NCBI RefSeq assembly: GCF_036099295.1 | Contig: NZ_CP107976.1 | Location: 1,178,001-1,242,000, forward strand | Source: Streptomyces sp. NBC_00358 | GTDB taxonomy: Bacteria > Actinomycetota > Actinomycetes > Streptomycetales > Streptomycetaceae | Direction of reading: 5' to 3' | DNA: 64,000 bases | In this document: piece after piece, positions 50,304-58,666 of the stretch | How the letters are laid out: the number at the start of each line of letters is the position of its first letter | Numbering within the stretch: position 1 is the first letter of the stretch | Notes under the pieces: generated by a model | Database searches by the model: none | The model's input: only the letters and a program-made list of their open reading frames with translations | Told to the model about the DNA's origin: nothing | Position numbers and translations under genes: made by a program

Positions 50304-51695
50304 ATGAGGCACGCACGACGACGGATCGTCCGACGGGGGGCGCGCCTCGCGGCCGTCGGCGGGCTGCTCTGCGGAGGGTTCATGGTGACGCGCGCCATGG
50401 CGAGCGAACCGTCCGACTCGTCGCGCACCACGACGAGTTCGGCGCAGGCCGCGGCGGACAAGGGCGCCGGACTGGTGTCCCGGCTGGGCACCTCGCGGAC
50501 CGCCGGGAACTGGATCGCCACCGACGGGCGCCCCGTCGTCGCGGTCACCGACGCTGACGCGGCGGACGCGGTGAAGCGTGCGGGTGCTCGCCCGAAGGTC
50601 GTGCAGCACAGCATGCAGGACCTCAAGTCCGCGGCGCACACGCTCAGTTCGGCGCCCCGGGTGCCGGGCACGGCGTGGGCGGTGGACTACAAGAAGAACG
50701 AGGTGGTGGTGCAGGCCGACAGCACGGTCTCCGCCACCGACTGGTCGCGCATGACGAAACTGGCGCACGGCATCGGCGACTCGGTGAAGATGCAGCGCAC
50801 CCAGGGCACGTTCACCACACGCGTGAACGGCGCGCAGGCGATCTTCTCGACCGGCGGGCGCTGCTCGGCCGGTTTCAACGTGACCAACGGACAGAGCCAG
50901 TTCATCCTCACGGCCGGCCACTGCGGCCCCGCCGGATCCGTCTGGTTCTCCGACAACACGGGCCGCCAGCAAGTGGGCCGCACGGTCACGACGGCGTTCC
51001 CCGGCAGTGACTTCTCGCTCATCCAGTACGACACCGGACAGCAGACGGCACCCGGGACCAATGTCGTCGCCATCGGCGGCGGCAACGGCGTGCGGATCAA
51101 CGGCGCCGCCGACCCCACCGTGGGCCAGCGGGTCTTCCGCAGCGGCAGCACCAGCGGGCTGCACGACGGCACGGTGACGGCGCTCAACGCGACGGTCAAC
51201 TACCCGGAGGGCACGGTCACCGGGCTCGTCCAGACGACGGTGTGCGCCGAACCCGGGGACAGCGGCGGCCCGTTGTTCTCCGAGGGCATCGCGCTGGGGG
51301 TGACCTCGGGCGGCAACGGGGACTGCAAGAGCGGTGGTACGACGTTCTTCCAGCCGGTCACCAAGGCGCTGACGGCGCTGGGAGTGACGCTCGCGGGTCA
51401 GCCGCAGCAGGGCTCCTCGGGCGCTGCGGCCCAGCCTTCCACCGCTCCCTCGACGTCGGCTTCGGCCATGGCCTCGCAGGGGTCGCCGGGTTCGGCGGCG
51501 CCGGGCGCGGTGGAGGCGGTCGGAGACGCGGGAACCGCCCAGACCTTCGTGTCCGAGCTCACCGATCCGCAGAACGTCGGCCCCGGCCTGCTCGTCGTCG
51601 GGGGAAGCATCATCGCGCTGGTCGCGACCCGCTTCATACGTACCGAGCAGGACCGCAAGGCCTATCGGCGGCAGTATTCCCAGAGTTGGGGCTGA
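50304..51695 (+). CDS. S1 family serine protease with C-terminal membrane anchor
   Basis: 463 residues from ATG 50304, seven bases after GGGAG. A signal peptide (1-33) is followed by an alpha-lytic-type pro-region and the chymotrypsin-fold domain: His206 in TAGHCG, Asp236 in GSDFSLIQY and Ser320 in PGDSGGP, the complete triad. After the protease domain comes a Ser/Ala/Pro linker and near 427-446 a hydrophobic helix VGPGLLVVGGSIIALVATRF followed by basic RTEQDRKAYRRQ, so the enzyme is predicted to be anchored in the membrane facing outward. That C-terminal anchor is not typical of the streptogrisin group. A hairpin terminator follows. Confidence 0.92.
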   Translation: MRHARRRIVRRGARLAAVGGLLCGGFMVTRAMASEPSDSSRTTTSSAQAAADKGAGLVSRLGTSRTAGNWIATDGRPVVAVTDADAADAVKRAGARPKVVQHSMQDLKSAAHTLSSAPRVPGTAWAVDYKKNEVVVQADSTVSATDWSRMTKLAHGIGDSVKMQRTQGTFTTRVNGAQAIFSTGGRCSAGFNVTNGQSQFILTAGHCGPAGSVWFSDNTGRQQVGRTVTTAFPGSDFSLIQYDTGQQTAPGTNVVAIGGGNGVRINGAADPTVGQRVFRSGSTSGLHDGTVTALNATVNYPEGTVTGLVQTTVCAEPGDSGGPLFSEGIALGVTSGGNGDCKSGGTTFFQPVTKALTALGVTLAGQPQQGSSGAAAQPSTAPSTSASAMASQGSPGSAAPGAVEAVGDAGTAQTFVSELTDPQNVGPGLLVVGGSIIALVATRFIRTEQDRKAYRRQYSQSWG

Positions 51696-51828
51696 GCGGA
51701 GCGGAAGTACGCCCGTGCGGTTCGGAGTCGGGTCCGGTCGGCCGGAGTCGGAGCCGAACCGCTGGAGGCCGGTGCGCGGGTACCGGGGCCGGCACCGCAC
51801 GGGCGCCGGTGCCGAGGCCCGAGGCGAT

Positions 51829-51849
51829 GGCTCCCCGGATCGGGGAGCC
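51829..51849. terminator. hairpin terminator between convergent genes
   Basis: 9-bp perfect stem (51829-51837 with 51841-51849), GAT loop, between the S1 protease and the small protein gene. Confidence 0.65.
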
Positions 51850-51867
51850 CGGCCGGAACGCGGAAGG

Positions 51868-52044
51868 TCAGGCGGCCCGAGTCGCCGACGACGGAGCGAC
51901 TTCCGCCCATTCGAGGACGAGGCGCTGGTACTCGCGCCGCTCCTCCATGCTCAGCGTCCCGCCCGCCCGGAACCACAGGGCCCGGATCTCCTCGTTGACT
52001 TCGGCAGCGGAGCGCTGAGTGTCGTTGTCAAGAGTGGTGGACAT
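51868..52044 (-). CDS. small conserved acidic protein
   Basis: 58 residues, MSTTLDNDTQRSAAEVNEEIRALWFRAGGTLSMEERREYQRLVLEWAE. It is short, acidic, helical and resembles a family of small Streptomyces proteins of about 55-65 residues with the same opening. Function unknown. The chosen ATG is at 52044; ATG 52053 upstream would add MLHA. Just after the S1 protease terminator, on the opposite strand. Confidence 0.7.
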   Translation of the reverse strand: MSTTLDNDTQRSAAEVNEEIRALWFRAGGTLSMEERREYQRLVLEWAEVAPSSATRAA

Positions 52045-52127
52045 GGCGTGAAGCATACGATCCTTGACGTGAAGATGATGTGAGTAAAGGCTCATGGGAC
52101 GACATAACGGACCGTGAACCTCGTCAC

Positions 52128-52823
52128 TCACGTGCCGGGCTTGCGTCCGTACACGTCGACGTCGTCGCCGTTCTTCAGCAGTGACCAGTACTTCTTGGCC
52201 GTGGCCGGGGTCATGTTGACGCAGCCGTGCGAGCCGGGCGGGTTCCACATGCTGAGGCCCACCGAGTGGAAGGCCTGACCGCCGTCGAAGAACTGGCTGT
52301 ACGGCATGGACACGTTGTAGATGCTCGACACGTGGTCGATGTCACGCCAGTAGATCTTCTTCAGCCCGGTGCGGGTCTCGTAGCCGTCCCTGCCCGTGCG
52401 GACCGGGACCGGTCCGTAGACCAGGCGGCTGCCGTCCTGGATCCAGCTGAGCTGGAGCGTGAGGTTGACGCAGGCGATACGGCCCTTGTTCACCGGGCAC
52501 TTGCCGTCCCGGTTGGGGTTGTTCCCCACGGCCTTCTGCTTGTTCATGAGATCCATCACGCCCCAGGTGACAGGTCCCGCGTACCCGATGTTCGGGGTGA
52601 TGCCGTGCTTGGTCTGGAAGGCCTGGATCGCCTTGCAGTCGGCGGCGGACTGCCGGCCGTCGACCGGCCGCCCGAGGAACTTCTCCACCTGCTTCTGGTT
52701 CGGGCCGGTGGCGGTCGTGCAGCTCGCGGCCTGCGCGGGCGTGGAGCCCAGGGCGAGGGTGAGCGGTGCGACCAGTCCCGTGAGTCCGAGCGCGACGGCT
52801 CCTCGTCTGCGTATGTCCCCCAT
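52128..52823 (-). CDS. L,D-transpeptidase (YkuD)
   Basis: 231 residues from ATG 52823, after GGAAGG. Signal peptide 1-35 (AVALGLTGLVAPLTLALGSTPAQA). A short N-terminal peptidoglycan-binding-like segment (KQVEKFLGRPVDGRQSAADCKAIQAFQTKHGITPNIGYAG) precedes the YkuD domain, whose active site is SHGCVNM at 198-204 with Cys201 and His199; upstream His in FHSVGLSMW is the expected partner. It makes 3-3 cross-links in peptidoglycan. Cytoplasm-to-wall secretion is expected. Independent transcript; MocR gene follows upstream. Confidence 0.93.
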   Translation of the reverse strand: MGDIRRRGAVALGLTGLVAPLTLALGSTPAQAASCTTATGPNQKQVEKFLGRPVDGRQSAADCKAIQAFQTKHGITPNIGYAGPVTWGVMDLMNKQKAVGNNPNRDGKCPVNKGRIACVNLTLQLSWIQDGSRLVYGPVPVRTGRDGYETRTGLKKIYWRDIDHVSSIYNVSMPYSQFFDGGQAFHSVGLSMWNPPGSHGCVNMTPATAKKYWSLLKNGDDVDVYGRKPGT

Positions 52824-52971
52824 GGCGGGCCTTCCTGTTGTGTCCGTCATCCTGTTTGCCTGCTAGACCGTCCTTGAGGGTATTGCGTTGTACGGCGGTC
52901 GAGGCCGGGACGGAACAGTGACATTCCCCGCCGGGTGCGGAACAGAACCTCCCCGGGGCCGCTCGTCCCGG

Positions 52972-54429
52972 TCAGCGGCGCAGCAGCCCCACCGCGCGCG
53001 TGAGCGTCTCCGGTGTCGCCGTGAACGGCAGCCGCAGATGATGTGCCAGCGTCGTGCCGTCCGGTGCGAACAAGGGGCCCGGTGACACGGCCAGACCGTC
53101 CCGGGCGGCACGGGCCGCGAGCTCCGTGGCGCTCGTGCTGTCGCCGAGGTGCACCCAGAGCGACAGACCTCCGTCCGGCACGGTGTACGTCCATCCCGTT
53201 GCGGCGAGGAGTCCGGCGAGATGGTCGCGCTGCGTTCGCAGCCGGGTCCGGCGATCGGCGAGGACCGCGTCCAGACCCACGCGTTCGCCGTCGCCTCCAC
53301 CTTGTCCCGCGTAGGCGTGCCCTCCCCCACCCACGCCCCCGATGCCGCTGTCACTGTCGCCGTCGCCCAACAGCTCGGTGGCGATGAGCTGTTCGAGCGG
53401 GGGTGGCGACAACTGGGCCTGGAGCGGGTTGCGCACGATCTCGCGGACGAGACCCGCTCCCGCCCTGATCCAGCCGACCCGCAGCCCGCTCCACACCACC
53501 TTGCTCGCCGAGCCGATCTGGATCACCCGCGTTCCGCCGAGATGTGGCTCCGGTCGCGGCGGCGTCCGCAGGTCGAGGTCCCGCATGGTCTCGTCGACGA
53601 GGACGGTCAGCGGGTACCGGTCGGCGAGGGCGGCGACCTCGGTACGGGTCCGCGTGTTCATGAGCGCGCCCGTCGGGTTGTGGAAGTCCGGTACGAGATA
53701 GGCGAGTCGGGCCCCCTTGCTCACCACGTGGTCCGTCATCAGCTCGATGTCCCACCCGTGCCGGGCGCTCACCGGCACCGGCAGCAGACGTGCCCGGCGC
53801 CGCCGCAGGATGGCCAGCGCCCCCGGATAGGAGGGGCTCTCCACCGCGACCGGAGCCCTGCGGTCGGTGTGCAGTTGATCGGCGAGGAGGGTCAGCGCGG
53901 CCTGGGCACCCGAGGTGACCAGGATCTGCTCGGGGCGGGTGGCCAGGCCGGACCGGGTGTAGCGCCCGGCGAGCAGTTCGCGCAGCCGGGGCAGGCCCGC
54001 TGTCGCGACCCCCGAGTCGACCAGCAGGGCCGAGCTGCGGCTCACGGCCCGCTCCAGCGCCGCCCGGTAGGCCTCGTGCGGCGCGGCCGTGACGGCGAGG
54101 GTCAGGTCGAGATCCGCGTCCCGCGCGCCGCCCCGGTCCAGGGACCACGGCGTGGTGCGCTCGGTGAGCCGCTGGGGCAGGCGCAGGACACTGCCGCTGC
54201 CGTGCCGGGTGTCCAGCCAGCCGTCGGCGCGCAACGCGCTGAGGGCCGTGACGACGGTGCCGCGGCTCAGATCGAGGGAACGGGCGAGTTCACGCTCCGA
54301 CGGCAGCCGGGTCCCGGCCGGAAGACGTCCGTCGATCACCGCCGCCCGGACGGCCCCGGCGAGCGACCGCGCGAGCGGTCCCCCGTCCGCGCGCCAGTTG
54401 CCGAGCGCTGCCGTGAATCCTCTCCGCAC
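52972..54429 (-). CDS. MocR-type GntR/aminotransferase regulator
   Basis: 485 residues from GTG 54429. The N-terminal GntR HTH (ERELARSLDLSRGTVVTALSALRADGWLDTRHGSGSVLRL) is fused to a class I aminotransferase fold: VTSGAQAALTLLADQL, VAVESPSYPGALAILRRRRA, YLVPDFHNPTGALMNTRTRTEVAALADRYPLTVLVDETMRD and the PLP lysine in IGSASKVVWSGLRVGWIRA. Such MocR proteins use PLP as effector and commonly control the divergent enzyme gene, here a PLP decarboxylase-like protein, consistent with classic MocR gene arrangement. The C-terminal region has a low-complexity insert (GDSDSGIGGVGGGGHAYAGQGGGD) uncommon for the family. Confidence 0.9.
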   Translation of the reverse strand: MRRGFTAALGNWRADGGPLARSLAGAVRAAVIDGRLPAGTRLPSERELARSLDLSRGTVVTALSALRADGWLDTRHGSGSVLRLPQRLTERTTPWSLDRGGARDADLDLTLAVTAAPHEAYRAALERAVSRSSALLVDSGVATAGLPRLRELLAGRYTRSGLATRPEQILVTSGAQAALTLLADQLHTDRRAPVAVESPSYPGALAILRRRRARLLPVPVSARHGWDIELMTDHVVSKGARLAYLVPDFHNPTGALMNTRTRTEVAALADRYPLTVLVDETMRDLDLRTPPRPEPHLGGTRVIQIGSASKVVWSGLRVGWIRAGAGLVREIVRNPLQAQLSPPPLEQLIATELLGDGDSDSGIGGVGGGGHAYAGQGGGDGERVGLDAVLADRRTRLRTQRDHLAGLLAATGWTYTVPDGGLSLWVHLGDSTSATELAARAARDGLAVSPGPLFAPDGTTLAHHLRLPFTATPETLTRAVGLLRR

Positions 54430-54456
54430 TGGTCCAGTTTACGCCGAGTGGACCAG
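54429..54456. promoter_or_regulatory. inverted-repeat operator between MocR and PLP-enzyme genes
   Basis: The arms CTGGTCCA (54429-54436) and TGGACCAG (54449-54456) form a perfect 8-bp inverted repeat with a 12-bp spacer in the 60-bp divergent region; the left arm touches the MocR start. Position and shape fit a MocR autoregulatory site. Confidence 0.65.
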
Positions 54457-54489
54457 GATTCCGGTGGCCTGCCCGCCTACGCTGCCGAC

Positions 54490-55890
54490 ATGCACCGCAC
54501 ACTCGCCGAAGACCTCGAACACCTTCCCGCGCTCCTCCAGGCCGCCCGCGACTTCGCCCTCCGGGAGGTGAGCGGCCTCGACGGCCGTCCCGTCGCGCAC
54601 CTCGGCGAGGCGCCCGCCCCCACGCCCCTTCCGGCCGAGGGCACGGGTGCCGAGGGCGCCCTGGCACGCTTCGCCGGGCAGTGGGCCCCGGGCTTCTCCG
54701 GCTCCGCCGGCCCGCGCTACCTCGGCTTCGTCACCGGCGGCGCGACGCCCGCCTCGCTCACCGGGGACTGGCTCACCGGCGCCTACGACCAGAACGTGTC
54801 CGGAAGCGGCGGTTCCTTCGCGAGCGCCCTGGAGCACGAGACGCTGGGCTGGCTGCGCGAGCTGTTCGGCCTGAGCGAGGAACACCGCGGGGCGTTCGTG
54901 AGCGGGGCCACGGTCTCCAACACGGTCGGGCTCGCCATCGCGCGGGAGTGGCTCGGCGAGCGGCGTGGGGTGTCCGTCGCGCACGAGGGAAGCGGGGCGC
55001 TCGGCCGGGTGGACGTGCTGTCCGGCAGTCCGCACTCCAGTGTCGCCAAGGCTCTGTCCCTTCTCGGCCTCGGCCGGGACAGCCTGCGCCCGGTGCCGGT
55101 GCTGCCCGGCAATCGCGAGGCCGTTGACGTGGAACTCCTCGACGCGGCGCTGAGCGCGCTCGACGGGCGCCCGGCGGTCGTCGTGGCGAACGCCGGAACG
55201 GTCAACACGGTCGACTTCGACGATCTGCGGGCCATCGCCGCGCTCAAGGAGCGCCATGACTTCTGGCTGCACGTCGATGCCGCCTTCGGCGGATTCGCGG
55301 CGCTGTCACCCGCGTACGCGTCCTTGGTGGCGGGTCTGGACGCGGCCGACTCCGTCTGTGTCGACCTGCACAAGTGGCTCAACGTCCCCTACGACGCGGC
55401 CGTGCAGTTCACGCGCCGCCAGGACCTCCAGGTCAAGGTGTTCCACAACGCCTCGCCCTATCTCGGACTCCCCACCGGCGACCCCGACTTCCTGCATCTG
55501 ACACCGGAGAACTCGCGCCGGCTGCGGGCGCTCCCGGCCTGGTTCTCGCTGGCGGCGTACGGCCGTGCGGGGCATCGCGAGATCGTCGAGCGCAATGTCG
55601 CGCTCGCCCGGCGACTGGGCTCGCGGATCGCCGCCGCTCCCGGACTGCGGCTCCTCGCGCCCGTCCGGCTGAACGTCGTGTGCTTCACCCTCACCGACGA
55701 CCCGAGCGGGCAACGGGTCCACGCGCTGGCCGACGCCGTCGCCGCCTCGGGCGAGGCCTTCCTGACACCTACGTTCTACGACGGGACGCACGGGCTGCGC
55801 GCCGCGTTCAGCAACTGGCGTACGTCCGAGGCGGACACGGACCGGGTGTTCGACGCCGTCGCGCGGCACTGCGCGGGGCGTCGGGGCTAA
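54490..55890 (+). CDS. PLP-dependent decarboxylase/aminotransferase-fold enzyme (group II type)
   Basis: 466 residues from ATG 54490. Features: GFSGSAGPRYLGFVTGGATPASLTGDWLTGAYDQNV, FVSGATVSNTVGLAIAREWLG, FWLHVDAAFGGFAALSP (with the PLP Asp in HVDAAFG), and the PLP lysine K295 in VDLHKWLNVPYDAAVQF. This is the DOPA/glutamate decarboxylase-like group. Substrate unknown, perhaps an amino acid or amino acid derivative. It is under likely MocR control, divergent from it by 60 bp. Its end overlaps the convergent SDR gene by four bases. Confidence 0.9.
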   Translation: MHRTLAEDLEHLPALLQAARDFALREVSGLDGRPVAHLGEAPAPTPLPAEGTGAEGALARFAGQWAPGFSGSAGPRYLGFVTGGATPASLTGDWLTGAYDQNVSGSGGSFASALEHETLGWLRELFGLSEEHRGAFVSGATVSNTVGLAIAREWLGERRGVSVAHEGSGALGRVDVLSGSPHSSVAKALSLLGLGRDSLRPVPVLPGNREAVDVELLDAALSALDGRPAVVVANAGTVNTVDFDDLRAIAALKERHDFWLHVDAAFGGFAALSPAYASLVAGLDAADSVCVDLHKWLNVPYDAAVQFTRRQDLQVKVFHNASPYLGLPTGDPDFLHLTPENSRRLRALPAWFSLAAYGRAGHREIVERNVALARRLGSRIAAAPGLRLLAPVRLNVVCFTLTDDPSGQRVHALADAVAASGEAFLTPTFYDGTHGLRAAFSNWRTSEADTDRVFDAVARHCAGRRG

Positions 55891-56753
55891 GGTCTGCCGC
55901 TCCCGTTGTCGCCGCCGCCGGCACGGTCGCCGTCGTGCCCCCCGACCGCCTGCCGGAACCCGGTGTTCACGCCCGTCAGGCCGCCGTCGACACACAGGGT
56001 CGTGCCGGTGATCCAGGACGCGTCACGGGAGGCGAGGAAGGCGACAGCGGCCGCGATGTCCTCCGGTTCGCCGACCCGGCCGAGCGGGTACAGCCGCGCC
56101 GCGGAGGCGAGATCGTCCTCGCGCCCCTCCCAGGCCGTGGTGCGCACGGTGCCCGGAGCGACCAGGTTGACGCGGACGCCCCGGCTCGCGGCGTGGCCCG
56201 CCAGGGTGCGGGTGAGCGACATCAGTCCCGCCTTGGCCGCGCTGTAGGCGTGGTTGCCGAAGTCCTGGATGCCGTTGACGGAGCCGATGCTGACGATGGA
56301 ACCGCGGCCGGAGGCCACCAGGTGCGGAAGCGCCGCGCGGGCGCATCGGTAGGCGCCGGTCAGGGTGATGTCGAGGTCACGGGCCCACTCCTCGTCGCCC
56401 TCGTCCTCGAAGAGCGGGGCGTCGGGGCTGCACCGGAAGGCGTTGTTGACCAGGACGTCGAGCGAGCCGAAGGCGTCCACGGCGTACGCCACGGCGGCCT
56501 CGACCTGGGTCCGGTCCCCCACGTCGCACGTGAACGACTCGGCCCGCGCGCCGAGTTCGCGCAGCGCGGCGGCCGTCCTCCCGGCCTCCGCCGGGTCCAC
56601 GTCGGTGACGAGGACCCGGGCGCCTTCCTCGGCGAGGCGGCGGGCGGTCGCCGCGCCGATGCCACGGGCCGCACCGGTGATCAGAACCCCGTAGCCCTCG
56701 AAGCGCCTCATCGCGGCCGTGGCAGGGGCGGTTGAGGCAGTCGTCGCAGTCAT
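55887..56753 (-). CDS. SDR-family oxidoreductase
   Basis: 288 residues from ATG 56753. NAD-binding TGAARGIG begins at T26, NNAF is in LVNNAFRCSPDAP, and the active site has SIGSVNG with YSAAKAG (Ser, Tyr, Lys). The C-terminal WITGTTLCVDGGLTGV is classical. The C-terminus has a Gly-rich extension GGHDGDRAGGGDNGSGRP. It interconverts alcohols and carbonyls with NAD(P). It is a separate transcription unit from the SDR at 56951, about 200 bp upstream, on the same strand; the two are unlikely to be paralogue duplicates (low similarity). Confidence 0.9.
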   Translation of the reverse strand: MTATTASTAPATAAMRRFEGYGVLITGAARGIGAATARRLAEEGARVLVTDVDPAEAGRTAAALRELGARAESFTCDVGDRTQVEAAVAYAVDAFGSLDVLVNNAFRCSPDAPLFEDEGDEEWARDLDITLTGAYRCARAALPHLVASGRGSIVSIGSVNGIQDFGNHAYSAAKAGLMSLTRTLAGHAASRGVRVNLVAPGTVRTTAWEGREDDLASAARLYPLGRVGEPEDIAAAVAFLASRDASWITGTTLCVDGGLTGVNTGFRQAVGGHDGDRAGGGDNGSGRP

Positions 56754-56950
56754 GGCAGGAAGGTACTGCCATGATCGTCGCGGCGACAGATGCCGTGCGC
56801 CCATGACCGCCTTCGTACGACAACTCCCGGCGCTGATCGGCGTGGTCATCGGCGCCCTCGGTTCGTAGCCGGCGATCGTCCGGGGCGACCGGGACCGCTT
56901 CGGGCGCGCGCGGACGGCCCGTTGGGAGTCCGGACTCCGGGCCCACCCCC

Positions 56951-57877
56951 TCAGCGATACCCCCTGGTGTCCGCCGGTCCTCCCTTGTCCTGCACTTCGA
57001 CCATGTACCGCCAGCAGTCCGGACGGCTGCCGTCGAGGTCGGTGAAGCCGTACACCTGGGCGAGCTGCCCGCTGGAGAGGGATTGCCCGTTCCAGCGCGC
57101 GAGTTCGGGGTCGGCGGCCAGCGCGGCGACCGCGCGACCTACGTAGGACGGCGTCTCGGAGATACCGAAGTGCGGGACGCGTTCCTCGGCGTCGCGCCAG
57201 TTCGCCTCGGTCACGCCGAAGGTTTCGAGCATCATCTCCGAGCGGAGCCAGCCGGGCGTGAGGGCGACGGCCGTGGCGCCGCGCGGGCCCAGCTCGTGTC
57301 CGAGGGCGAACGCCATGCGCAGCACCGCCGACTTGGCGAGGTCGTAGAAGAACGAGACCCGGTAGGTGTCGCGGTTGTACTCCGCCGTGCCGTCTGTCAT
57401 CTCGACGACCAGGCCGCCGGGCCGGCGCAGCAGCAGGGGCAGCGCGTGGTGACTGGTGACGGCGTGGGTCTCCACCGCGAGCCTGAGCATCCTGAGTCCG
57501 TTGTCGAGATCGTGCTCCCAGACGGGGGCGTCCCATTCGAAGAGCTTCTCGGCGCCCCAGATGTCGTTGACCAGGATGTCGAGGCGCCCCTGCTCGTCGG
57601 CGATCCGGGCGACGAGCGCCGCCACCTCGGAGGGCACGAGGTGGTCCGTGGGGACCGCGATGCCCCGCCCGCCCGCCGCCGTCACCAGGTCCGCGGTGTC
57701 CTCGACGGTCTCCGGACGGTCGTACTCCGAGCGCCGTTGCCGCGTACTGCGTCCGGTCACGTAGACGGTGGCGCCCGCCGCGCCCAGTTCCACGGCGATG
57801 CCACGGCCCGCGCCCCGGGTCGCGCCCGCCACCAGGGCGACCCTGTCCCCCAGAGTGCCCTCCGACATCCCTGACAT
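56951..57877 (-). CDS. atypical SDR-family protein
   Basis: 308 residues from ATG 57877, six bases after GGAGG. The cofactor motif reads AGATRGAGRG instead of TGxxxGxG, a common variant in this subfamily. The YxxxK pair is in FFYDLAKSAVLRMAFALG, but the expected catalytic Ser position reads EMTDGTAEYN, with Thr/Asp in place of Ser. Residues GFTDLDGSRPDCWRYMVE near the C-terminus are distinctive. The activity is unknown and may be weakened. Alone in its transcript, 197 bp upstream of the SDR at 55887. Confidence 0.88.
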   Translation of the reverse strand: MSGMSEGTLGDRVALVAGATRGAGRGIAVELGAAGATVYVTGRSTRQRRSEYDRPETVEDTADLVTAAGGRGIAVPTDHLVPSEVAALVARIADEQGRLDILVNDIWGAEKLFEWDAPVWEHDLDNGLRMLRLAVETHAVTSHHALPLLLRRPGGLVVEMTDGTAEYNRDTYRVSFFYDLAKSAVLRMAFALGHELGPRGATAVALTPGWLRSEMMLETFGVTEANWRDAEERVPHFGISETPSYVGRAVAALAADPELARWNGQSLSSGQLAQVYGFTDLDGSRPDCWRYMVEVQDKGGPADTRGYR

Positions 57878-58036
57878 GTCCGACCTCCGTGCGCGTGGGT
57901 TCCACGGGCTGCTGTCCCGTGCGTGTCCCTACGAGCGTCTCCCGGAAGCCGGACATCTTCTGTCAGGTATCCCCGCGCCTTTTCCGTCGTGTCGCGGCAC
58001 GCCGGCCACGGGCCTTCTCGGCCCGGCGGAGCGCGG

Positions 58037-58666
58037 TCAGTGGCCGCGGGCGATCCACTCCTCCAGGTGCGGAGCCTCCGCGCCGATCGTGGTCGTGTCG
58101 CCGTGTCCCGTACGGACGACGGTGTCGGCCGGGAGGGAGAGCAGCCGGTCCCGGATGGACTCGATGATCGTCGGGAAGTGCGAGTACGACCGGCCCGTCG
58201 CCCCCGGGCCGCCCTGGAAGAGGGTGTCGCCGGAGAAGAGGGTGCCGAGACCGGGGTCGTAGAGGCAGACCGCGCCCGGGGCGTGCCCCGGGGTGTGCAG
58301 CACCGTCAGGTCCGCACCCGCCGCCTCGATCACGTGACCGTCCTGGAGCCAGGCGTCGGGCAGCCGGTCGGGGTGGGTGACCTTCCACAGCGGCAGGTCG
58401 TCGGGGTGGAGCCAGATGGTGGCGCCGGTGCGCTCGGCCAGAGCGGGGGCGGCGTCGATGTGGTCGTTGTGGGCGTGCGTGCACACGATCGCGGTCAGCC
58501 GCCGGTCGCCCACCGCCTCGGCGATGGCGTCGGCGTCGTGAGCGGCGTCGATGACGACCGCCTCGTGGTCGTTCCCCACGATCCACACATTGTTGTCGAC
58601 GTCCCAGGTGCCGCCGTCGAGCGAGAACGTGCCCGAGGTGACGAGGTGTTCGATGCGGGCGCTCAT
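58037..58666 (-). CDS. MBL-fold hydrolase next to mscR
   Basis: 209 residues; ATG 58666 touches the TGA of mscR (TGATG, one-base overlap), so it is translated right after it; GTG 58669 is the other option. The metal motif THAHNDH is at 63-69, with later ligands in LHTPGHAPGAVCLYDPGLG and TLFSGDTLFQGG and a final His in RTGHGDTT. It belongs to the glyoxalase II-like MBL hydrolases and commonly sits next to mscR; by analogy it may hydrolyse S-formylmycothiol in formaldehyde detoxification, or a related thioester. That reaction is inference. Confidence 0.9.
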   Translation of the reverse strand: MSARIEHLVTSGTFSLDGGTWDVDNNVWIVGNDHEAVVIDAAHDADAIAEAVGDRRLTAIVCTHAHNDHIDAAPALAERTGATIWLHPDDLPLWKVTHPDRLPDAWLQDGHVIEAAGADLTVLHTPGHAPGAVCLYDPGLGTLFSGDTLFQGGPGATGRSYSHFPTIIESIRDRLLSLPADTVVRTGHGDTTTIGAEAPHLEEWIARGH

